Source: Ruegeria denitrificans (GTDB taxonomy: Bacteria; Pseudomonadota; Alphaproteobacteria; Rhodobacterales; Rhodobacteraceae). Taken from it: DNA of 64,000 nt. A model generated the notes under the pieces. That model did no database searches. It was given only the letters and a program-made list of their open reading frames with translations, and had not been told where the DNA came from. The DNA lies in NCBI RefSeq assembly GCF_001458295.1, contig NZ_CYUD01000008.1:1-64000 (forward strand). The letters are read 5' to 3'. The translations under genes were made by a program, and so were the position numbers. Of the stretch, positions 54,419 to 64,000 are shown in pieces. How positions within the stretch are numbered: position 1 is the stretch's first letter; every line of letters begins with the position of its first letter.

Positions 54419-55525
54419 TCAGATAGTGGCTTTCGCTTTGGCCAGCGCCTTGGGCAGCGCGTTGGCGAAAGCGTCCAGATCCGCTGCCGTACCACAGCTT
54501 ACACGGATACAGCGGTTCTGAGGTGCAGCGAAAGGCATACGCACAAAGATGCCTTGCGCCACCATTGCCTCAAGCACCGCTTTGGCAAACTCTCCATCAC
54601 GCCCGCAGTCAATCGCCACGAAATTGGCGGCTGAGGGTAAGGGTTCCAACCCGTTATCTCTTGCGATCTGGCTGAGCCGGTCGCGCGCCGCCGCAATCAG
54701 TGACTGAACCTGCGACAGCCAGTCGGTATCCTGCAGCGCCACCAAGGCGCCGGCCTGGGCGGCACGGTTCATTCCGAAATGGTTGCGGACTTTGTTGAAG
54801 ACTTCGATCAGCCCTGGCGCGCCAATTCCATAACCAACCCGTGCCCCAGCCATGCCATATACCTTGGAAAACGTCCGCATCCGGATCACACGTGGATCAT
54901 CTGCCGAAACCGGTGCCGCAGTGCCCTTTGGTGCGCATTCCACATAGGCCTCGTCCAGCACCAATAGGCATCTTGCGGGCAAGGCCTCCAACGCGGCTAC
55001 GATATTCGCGCCACTGTGCCAACTGCCCATCGGATTGTCGGGGTTGGCCAAATAGACCAGTTTTGCGTCCACTTCGGCCGCTTTGGAGAACAGCGCCTCG
55101 GGGTCCTCGTGGTCGCCACGATAGGGCACCTTGTGCAACACGCCACCAAACCCGGTCACGTGATAGTTAAAGGTCGGATAAGCCCCGTCCGAAGTCACAA
55201 CTGTATCGTCGGGCCCAACCAGCAGCCGCACGAGATAGCCCAGCAAGCCATCAATGCCCTCTCCGACCACGATATTTTCCGGCTTAACCCCGTGATAATC
55301 GGCCAGTTCGTGTCGCAGGTCGTGGCTTTCAGGGTCTCCATATTTCCAAATGTCCGTTGCTGCCATCGCCTCGACGGCGCGGGGCGAGGGACCAAAGATG
55401 CTTTCATTCGCCCCCAGCCGGGCGACAAAGGGCGCGCCGCGCTGACGTTCCTGCGTTTCCGGCCCGACAAAGGGTACGGTTGCGGGCAGGGATAAGGCAA
55501 GCGGGGTATAGCGTGGGTCAGTCAT
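54419..55525 (-). CDS. HisC-like class I/II aminotransferase
   Basis: A 368-residue PLP enzyme from the ATG at 55525. The family core includes GANESIFGPSPRAVEAM near 36-52, VGEGIDGLLGYL near 83, the substrate-binding YLANPDNPMGSWHSG near 154, LDEAYVE near 190, and the PLP lysine in RTFSKVYGMAGARVGYGIG near 221. Histidinol-phosphate or aromatic amino acid transfer is most likely. No other his gene is near. Confidence 0.83.
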   Translation of the reverse strand: MTDPRYTPLALSLPATVPFVGPETQERQRGAPFVARLGANESIFGPSPRAVEAMAATDIWKYGDPESHDLRHELADYHGVKPENIVVGEGIDGLLGYLVRLLVGPDDTVVTSDGAYPTFNYHVTGFGGVLHKVPYRGDHEDPEALFSKAAEVDAKLVYLANPDNPMGSWHSGANIVAALEALPARCLLVLDEAYVECAPKGTAAPVSADDPRVIRMRTFSKVYGMAGARVGYGIGAPGLIEVFNKVRNHFGMNRAAQAGALVALQDTDWLSQVQSLIAAARDRLSQIARDNGLEPLPSAANFVAIDCGRDGEFAKAVLEAMVAQGIFVRMPFAAPQNRCIRVSCGTAADLDAFANALPKALAKAKATI

Positions 55526-55655
55526 GGTCCGAGATAAACCCATGGCTGCCTGCCAGGCAACCACCTGCGATGCTCGGACAGACCTGCCCCTACGTTGAGG
55601 TGGAACTTGGCAGACCTTCCGGGCATGGTTGTGCCAACAAGATCAGGAGGCCCGT

Positions 55656-56438
55656 ATGACCCGCGTATCTGTCGAGTACAAAGATCACATCGCCCATGTC
55701 ACGTTGACGCGCGGTGACAAGATGAACGCGCTGGACGACGCGATGGTCAAGGCGCTGTTGTCTGCCGGGCAAGAGGTCGCGGCCTCGGACGCACGCGCCG
55801 TGGTTTTATCGAGTGAAGGCAAAAGCTTTTGCGCCGGGCTAGATATGGCCAGTTTTGCCAAGATGGCGCATATGGACCCGACCGAGTGGCTGATGACCCG
55901 CAGTCACGGGGATGCCAATGAAATGCAAGAGCTCGCCTTGATCTGGCGGCGTGTGCCGGTTCCGGTGATCTGTGCCATTCAGGGTGTCGCCTATGGCGGT
56001 GGGCTGCAAATCGCGCTGGGCGCGGATATTCGCATCGCGCACCCCGATGCCAAGCTGGCAGTGATGGAGATGAAGTGGGGTATTGTCCCCGACATGGGGG
56101 GGATGGTGCTGCTACCGCAATTGGTGCGCTCGGACGTTTTACGTCTGTTGACCTACACCGCCCGTCCCATCGGTGCGCAGCAGGCGGCGGAATGGGGTTT
56201 GGTGACGAAGCTTTCGGACGATCCCCTGACCGAGGCTCTGGCTTTGGCCGAAGATATCGCAGGCAAAAGCCCATCCGCAATTCGCGCCGCCAAGCGCCTG
56301 ATCGAAGTGGCCGAAACCAAGACCCGAGCCGAGGTATTGGTCGAGGAATCCGCCGAGCAGGTCGAGCTGATCGGCAAACCTGATCAGATGGAGGTGGTGA
56401 TGGCGCAGATGCAGGGGCGAAAACCTGAATTCAAGTGA
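55656..56438 (+). CDS. Crotonase/enoyl-CoA hydratase family protein
   Basis: A 260-residue crotonase-fold protein starting at 55656 after the SD AGGAGG. The oxyanion loop has VLSSEGKSFCAGLDMASFA near 49-67, and the second loop AIQGVAYGGGLQIALGADIRIAHPDAKLAVMEMKWGIVPDMGGMVLLPQL near 107-155. The Glu used by hydratases in MEMKWGIVPDM is present as E, followed by D, so hydratase or isomerase activity is possible. Fatty acid or aromatic degradation is likely; no pathway partners are adjacent. Confidence 0.85.
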   Translation: MTRVSVEYKDHIAHVTLTRGDKMNALDDAMVKALLSAGQEVAASDARAVVLSSEGKSFCAGLDMASFAKMAHMDPTEWLMTRSHGDANEMQELALIWRRVPVPVICAIQGVAYGGGLQIALGADIRIAHPDAKLAVMEMKWGIVPDMGGMVLLPQLVRSDVLRLLTYTARPIGAQQAAEWGLVTKLSDDPLTEALALAEDIAGKSPSAIRAAKRLIEVAETKTRAEVLVEESAEQVELIGKPDQMEVVMAQMQGRKPEFK

Positions 56439-56771
56439 CTAGCGCATAAAGGCTCGCCGTGCATCGCGCGCCATATTGTACCGCATTTCCAGTTCGGCGA
56501 TGCGAGCCATGGCGGCTTTGCGCGCATTTGGATCGGTCAACTCGGTGTAGTCCTTGCGGGCAGCATCAAGCTTTTTCCTGATCTCGAACTCTTCCGGCAG
56601 CACTCCGGCTTGTGCCATGATCCGGTGCCCAGCGGCGATGGCCGGATCACTCTGCGCCTCGCAAGATCGATCCGGCAAAGGTTGTCCTTCGCCCTCAAGC
56701 CCTTGCAACTGGCCTTCGGCCTGTGCCTTTTTGATCTGACGTTCGATCAGTTTTGCAAGCGATCCAAGCAT
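56439..56771 (-). CDS. DUF1992 (DnaJ-homologue C28-like) protein
   Basis: A 110-residue protein from the ATG at 56771. The conserved motif LIERQIKKAQAEGQLQGLEGEGQPLPD near 8-34 and the helical region LPEEFEIRKKLDAARKDY near 60 are the DUF1992 hallmark. It has no J domain. The function in bacteria is unknown. Its stop lies immediately after the convergent crotonase stop (bases 56438/56439). Confidence 0.85.
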   Translation of the reverse strand: MLGSLAKLIERQIKKAQAEGQLQGLEGEGQPLPDRSCEAQSDPAIAAGHRIMAQAGVLPEEFEIRKKLDAARKDYTELTDPNARKAAMARIAELEMRYNMARDARRAFMR

Positions 56772-56804
56772 GGTCAGACTATATCCCATCCCCAGTAAGT
56801 GCTG

Positions 56805-57968
56805 CTAGCGAATTCGGTTTGTGACCAGATATGCAATACCACCGGCCAACAGCCCCCAGACGGCAGCACCCAGTCCAAAGACCGAAATGCCCGATGCGGT
56901 GATAGCAAATGTCAGGATGGCGGCTTCTCTTTCTGCCGGAACATCAAGCGCCGCATGGGTGGCGTTGGCCAGTACTCCGATCAATGCAATCCCCGTGAGG
57001 GCACCCATCAACAGCGGGTCGGCATGCACCGCAAACCCGGTGATGGCTACGGCGAAGATGCCAAACAGGCAATAGAACACGCCGGCCATTACGGCGGACC
57101 AATAACGTTGGGCCGGATTCGGGTGGCTGTCCTCATTCGAACACATCGCGGCGGTGATCGCGGCAAGGCAGGTTGCTGGTGCTCCGAACGGCGCCGATAG
57201 GATGCTGGCTGCGCCGACCGATGAGAACAACCTGCCGGAAGCGGGCGTGTAGCCAAAGCTGCGCATCACTGCGATTCCGGGGATGTTCTGCGTGGCCATG
57301 GTGACGATAAATAGTGGCAGACCGATACCGACTGCTGAGGCCAGCGAGAAACTCGGCATAGTCCAGACCGGTGCGGCTACCAGATGGGTTGGCGTAACCG
57401 AGGCGTCACCTGCGTTCAAAACGACGACAATTGCCGCGGCGACGACCGCCGCCGGAACCGCAAACAGCCGGTTCAACCGCCCGGCAATGAACCAGGTCAG
57501 GATCACTGGCAAAGCCTGCCATGGCAGTTCAACGGCTGCCTTGAAGGGCAGAATGCACAGCGGCAGCAGAACGCCGCCAAGCATTGCCTGGGCCAGCGTT
57601 GTCGGGATGGCGGCCGCCAGCCGTCCAAGGGGCCGCCAGAGACCGGCTAGCACGGTTAGCGCGCCTGCACATAGGAACGCGCCGACCGCGTCAGAAAATC
57701 CGGCGGCGGGTGTTGCAGATACGGCCAGAAGGGCGACGCCGGGGGTCGACCACGCGACGCTGATGGGTTGGCGGTACCACAGGCTAAGACCGATGGCAGT
57801 CAGCCCCATGGCAATGGCCGCCATCATCAGGCCCGAAGCGGATTCCTGCGCCGAGGCCCCCATGGCCGCCAGTCCCTGCAATACGATAGGGAAAGAGCTG
57901 AAGAACCCGACAATGGCTACGACCAGCCCGGTCGAGACAGTTTGGATCGGAGGGAGTGCGCGTGCCAT
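56805..57968 (-). CDS. benE: Benzoate/H+ symporter family transporter BenE
   Basis: A 387-residue transporter from the ATG at 57968 with about eleven or twelve helices. Conserved parts include VSTGLVVAIVGFFSSFPIVLQGLAAMGAS near 10-38, YRQPISVAWSTPGVALLA near 60-78 and TQNIPGIAVMRSFGY near 225-239. No benzoate catabolism gene is present nearby, so the substrate may differ. The minus-strand order is valS, then benE after a terminator. Confidence 0.87.
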   Translation of the reverse strand: MARALPPIQTVSTGLVVAIVGFFSSFPIVLQGLAAMGASAQESASGLMMAAIAMGLTAIGLSLWYRQPISVAWSTPGVALLAVSATPAAGFSDAVGAFLCAGALTVLAGLWRPLGRLAAAIPTTLAQAMLGGVLLPLCILPFKAAVELPWQALPVILTWFIAGRLNRLFAVPAAVVAAAIVVVLNAGDASVTPTHLVAAPVWTMPSFSLASAVGIGLPLFIVTMATQNIPGIAVMRSFGYTPASGRLFSSVGAASILSAPFGAPATCLAAITAAMCSNEDSHPNPAQRYWSAVMAGVFYCLFGIFAVAITGFAVHADPLLMGALTGIALIGVLANATHAALDVPAEREAAILTFAITASGISVFGLGAAVWGLLAGGIAYLVTNRIR

Positions 57969-58039
57969 TTTGACCTCGGGGGGGTGGTAACCTGCACTTG
58001 CTAACAAGGGTCAGGCTTTGGGCGCAAGTGCTTTGGGTC

Positions 58040-58074
58040 AAAAGAAAACCCCAACGCCGGTTTGGCGATGGGGT
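58040..58074 (-). terminator. Rho-independent terminator after valS
   Basis: ACCCCA (58048-58053) pairs with TGGGGT (58069-58074) and CGCC (58055-58058) with GGCG (58064-58067). On the minus strand TTTTCTTTTG follows the stem. It lies 26 bases past the valS stop and separates valS from benE. Confidence 0.85.
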
Positions 58075-58099
58075 CAAAATTCAGGTGTTCAAAAAAGGA

Positions 58100-61258
<3,159 letters not shown>

Positions 61259-61399
61259 TGGATGCGTCCTGCGTCAACAAATTCGGGTCAGCGCCTGCAA
61301 TAGCGAATGCGCAGGGGAAGGGGAAGGGTTTGTGCGTGATCTGGACAACGAACCGGTGCAGCCTAAAGTCGCCCCTACAGGCTGTGGCAAGAGGACCCA

Positions 61400-63691
61400 A
61401 TGGACAAGTTCGGAAAAAGTCAGCCGGTGAAACGGACCGAGGATCATCGGTTTCTAACCGGGCAGGGGCAATACATTGATGACGCGGTGCCTGATGATGC
61501 ACTTTTCGCTGCCTTCTTTCGCAGTCCGGTTGCGCATGGGCGGATCACCGCGCTGGATCTGGATGTTGCGCGTGAGGCTGAAGGCGTGCGGCTGGTTATG
61601 GCGCTGGACGATCTGACTGAGGCCGGGATCGACACGGTCTTGAACGCAGTTATTGTGTCGAACCGGGATGGCTCGAAAGCGGCAGCGCCGGATCGCCACA
61701 TGCTGGCCAAAGACCGCGTGCGCTTTGTGGGTGAGCCGGTTGCGGTGGTGATCGCAGAAGCGCAGATGCAGGCCCGTGATGCGGCCGAACTGATCTGGAT
61801 GGAAACCGACGACCTGCCCGCCAAGCTGAATCTGGACGCAGGCGGTGAGCCGCTGCACACTGAGGCCCCTGACAACCGCGCCTTTGACTGGGGTATGGGC
61901 GATGAGGCCGCGACCGAGGCCGCCTTTCAAGCCGCGGCGCATACAGTGCAACTGAACGTTGCGGACAATCGGGTGATCATCACGTCAATCGAACCGCGTG
62001 GGTGTCAGGCCAGTTGGTTCGAGGGACGGTTGCACTTTGCCTATGGTGGGCAGGGCGTCTGGGCCATGCGCGGGCAGTTGGCACAGAAACTGAAGCTGAA
62101 GTCCGATGCGATCCGCGTCACCACTCCGGATGTGGGCGGCGGATTTGGCATGAAGGTGATGCCTTATCCCGAATACTTCTGTGTCGCCGTTGCTGCAATG
62201 AAGCTGGGTGAGCCGGTTCACTGGATGTCGGACCGGTCCGAGGCGATGCTATCGGACCATCATGGTCGCGATTTGGCCTCGCTGGCGGAACTGGCCTTTG
62301 ATACCGATTACAGGATCACCGCTTACCGGGTGAACAGCAAAGTGAACCTTGGCGCCCATAACAGCCATTTCGGGCAGGCCATCCAGACCAACCTGTTCAG
62401 CAAAGTGCTGATGGGTGCCTATGACGTGCAGACCACCTATCTGCGGGTTGAGGGGTTTTACACCAATACAACGCAGGTCGATGCTTATCGCGGTGCGGGC
62501 CGGCCCGAGGCGATCTATGTGCTGGAACGCGTCATGGACCGCGCCGCGCGGGAACTGGGTGTCGATCCGTGGGAACTGCGGCGCAAGAATTTCATCCGAC
62601 CCGAAGCGTTTCCTTACAAATCCGCGACTGGTGAAATTTATGACGTCGGCGATTTCGACATGGTACTGAGCCGTGCGCGCGAACAGACGCAAGGGTTCGC
62701 CGCCCGTAAAGCCGCCGATGCCGAACGTGGTCGGTTCCGGGGGCAGGGGCTTTGTTACTATATCGAAAGTATTTTGGGTGACCCTTCCGAGAACGCAAAG
62801 ATTGCTTTCTGCGAGGATGGCACCGTGAACCTCTATGTAGGCACTCAATCGAACGGACAGGGCCATGACACCGCCTATGAACAGTTTCTGTCGGACCAGC
62901 TTGGCGTCCCGATGAACCAGATTACCGTCATCCAAGGAGACAGCGATCAGCTTCCCAATGGCGGCGGAACCGGAGGGTCGCGATCCGTCACAGTCCAAAA
63001 CACGGCCACACTGGCCACAATCGATGTCATGATCGCCGCATTCACGCCCTATCTGGCCGATAAGATGGGGGTCGAGGAGGCTGACGTGAGCTTTGATCAC
63101 GAAACATTCCGCGCACCGGGGTCCAACCTGACGCCCACTTTGACCGAAGCGGCCGAGATGGCCCGCGCCGATGGTCGAACCGATCTTCTGCAACACGAGG
63201 CGCGCATTACGCTGGACGCACGCAGTTATCCGAATGGCGCACATGTTGCCGAAATCGTTATTGATTGTTTCACCGGCGAAACATGGGTCGACCGCTATAC
63301 TGTTGTTGACGATTTCGGCAATCTTATCAACCCGATGCTGGCTGAAGGGCAGGTGCAAGGGGGCGTTGCGCAAGGTATAGGTCAAGCTCTGTCTGAACAC
63401 GTTGTGCATGATGCCCAAGGGCAACTGCTCACGGCTTCGTTGATGGACTACGCCTTGCCCCGTGCGTCCGAGATACCCATGATAAAGTTTACCTCGGCAC
63501 CGGTTCCGTCAACTTCGAACCCAATGGGTATGAAAGGATGCGGAGAGGCCGGCACCGTGGGCGCGCTGGCCGCTGTGGCGAACGCGGTGCAGGACGCGCT
63601 TTGGGAACATGGGGTGCGGCAGGCCGATATGCCGTTCACACCTCACAGAGTTTGGGAATTGCTGACGCATGTTTCTGTCGCGGCTAAGTAG
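61400..63691 (+). CDS. Form II CoxL-type molybdenum hydroxylase large subunit
   Basis: A 763-residue xanthine oxidase/CO dehydrogenase family catalytic subunit binding Mo-molybdopterin cytosine dinucleotide. The motif AYRGAGR at 362-368 marks form II; true CO dehydrogenase has AYxCSFR. The N-terminal RTEDHRFLTGQGQYIDD, GGGFGMK near 250, and the catalytic-Glu region MGMKGCGEAGTVGAL near 712 are all present. No gene for the FAD (CoxM) or 2Fe-2S (CoxS) subunits lies on either side. Form II enzymes oxidise varied aldehydes or purines; the substrate is unknown. ValS is divergent across 141 bases. Confidence 0.88.
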   Translation: MDKFGKSQPVKRTEDHRFLTGQGQYIDDAVPDDALFAAFFRSPVAHGRITALDLDVAREAEGVRLVMALDDLTEAGIDTVLNAVIVSNRDGSKAAAPDRHMLAKDRVRFVGEPVAVVIAEAQMQARDAAELIWMETDDLPAKLNLDAGGEPLHTEAPDNRAFDWGMGDEAATEAAFQAAAHTVQLNVADNRVIITSIEPRGCQASWFEGRLHFAYGGQGVWAMRGQLAQKLKLKSDAIRVTTPDVGGGFGMKVMPYPEYFCVAVAAMKLGEPVHWMSDRSEAMLSDHHGRDLASLAELAFDTDYRITAYRVNSKVNLGAHNSHFGQAIQTNLFSKVLMGAYDVQTTYLRVEGFYTNTTQVDAYRGAGRPEAIYVLERVMDRAARELGVDPWELRRKNFIRPEAFPYKSATGEIYDVGDFDMVLSRAREQTQGFAARKAADAERGRFRGQGLCYYIESILGDPSENAKIAFCEDGTVNLYVGTQSNGQGHDTAYEQFLSDQLGVPMNQITVIQGDSDQLPNGGGTGGSRSVTVQNTATLATIDVMIAAFTPYLADKMGVEEADVSFDHETFRAPGSNLTPTLTEAAEMARADGRTDLLQHEARITLDARSYPNGAHVAEIVIDCFTGETWVDRYTVVDDFGNLINPMLAEGQVQGGVAQGIGQALSEHVVHDAQGQLLTASLMDYALPRASEIPMIKFTSAPVPSTSNPMGMKGCGEAGTVGALAAVANAVQDALWEHGVRQADMPFTPHRVWELLTHVSVAAK

Positions 63692-64000
63692 AAAGGTACT
63701 GGGATGGCTCGGGCGGCCTTTGCGGTCCGAACATTCGGCCGAGGCGCTGCACCGCGAACCGATCAGCCATGTCATTATCCTTGACGGCACCATGTCGACG
63801 CTGGAACCGGGCTTTGAAACGCATGCAGGGCAAACGTTGAACCTGTGTCGCGAGATGGGTGCCAAGGTTTCGGTTTTTTATGAATCCGGCGTGCAGTGGG
63901 AAAGTTGGAAATCCTCGTTGGACGTGATGATGGGGCGGGGCATCAATCGGCAAATCCGCCGCGCCTATGGCTATCTGGCGTCACGCTACAAACCCGGCGA
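63669..64000 (+). CDS. DUF2235 (Tle1-like) phospholipase-domain protein (N-terminal part)
   Basis: The start at 63669 overlaps the last 23 bases of the CoxL gene, in another frame. The first 110 residues are visible and the gene is cut off by the window end. After a basic N-terminus (MFLSRLSRKVLGWLGRPLRSE), SHVIILDGTMSTLE and the VFYESGVQWESW and GRGINRQIRRAYGYLASRYKPG blocks match the DUF2235 alpha/beta-hydrolase family. Its nucleophile region lies beyond the window. The family includes type VI secretion lipase effectors, but standalone housekeeping members are common. Confidence 0.75.
   Translation, partial: MFLSRLSRKVLGWLGRPLRSEHSAEALHREPISHVIILDGTMSTLEPGFETHAGQTLNLCREMGAKVSVFYESGVQWESWKSSLDVMMGRGINRQIRRAYGYLASRYKPG

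Noticed and set aside
53332..54495. 387-codon open frame antisense to the class V aminotransferase gene
   Set aside because: Covered by a real gene with clear motifs on the other strand.
62249..63424. 391-codon open frame antisense to the CoxL-type gene
   Set aside because: Shadow of the molybdenum hydroxylase gene; no recognisable domain.

Overview
The window looks like chromosomal DNA of a Rhodobacteraceae (Roseobacter-group) alphaproteobacterium. By eye it is moderately GC-rich (roughly 60%). It carries a compact Tad pilus locus with Flp pilins of an Asp+5 type, an aa3 oxidase assembly cluster, a form II CoxL-type hydroxylase, an Entner-Doudoroff operon and a UlaG-like secreted hydrolase. 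This placement rests on protein similarity recalled from knowledge, not on a search. There is no CRISPR array, rRNA, tRNA, prophage or transposase that I can support.

Layout. 1-289: the tail of an unknown frame, then a striking hairpin with flanking direct repeats. 290-1045: a membrane-anchored LytTR regulator. 1052-4167 (-): PdeM phosphoesterase and its DEXH helicase, from the ligase-associated DNA repair set but without ligase or exonuclease. 4208-16302 (-): a Tad/Flp pilus locus, read in transcription order as major pilin, second pilin, CpaB, CpaC, OmpA-like lipoprotein, CpaE, CpaF, TadB, TadC, two TPR lipoproteins, prepilin peptidase, and a winged-helix AAA+ ATPase. Internal hairpins split this locus into expression segments. 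A divergent lytic transglycosylase (16655-17521) shares its 352-base promoter region. 17564-24545 (-): 3-oxoacid CoA-transferase, TopA, DprA and TldD.

24565-32309 (+): cytochrome oxidase genes ctaC, ctaB, a 53-residue membrane protein, ctaG, ctaE and SURF1, running into thrC, an M16 peptidase and a GNAT enzyme, with a perfect FNR box at the head. 32411-45436: a mixed set (secreted MBL-fold protein, D-2-hydroxyacid dehydrogenase, apt, a small ribbon-helix-helix protein, LysE exporter, DUF418 protein, hydrolase, mtnP, SulP transporter, flavin reductase, GNAT, EcsC, NUDIX, DUF1178, SDR). 45600-53157 (+): lysC, ptsP, then the Entner-Doudoroff operon zwf-edd-eda behind a LacI-family-type operator. 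53209-61258: aminotransferases, a crotonase, DUF1992, BenE and ValS. 61400-64000 (+): a lone CoxL-type large subunit overlapping the start of a DUF2235 protein cut off by the window end.

Most of the window is ordinary core genome. The parts most worth a second look are the control layout of the Tad locus and its uncharacterised AAA+ partner, the FNR box over the tldD/ctaC divergence, the ribbon-helix-helix gene with phased repeats, the LacI-type operator on a zwf-edd-eda operon that lacks pgl, and the CoxL subunit with no partner subunits.
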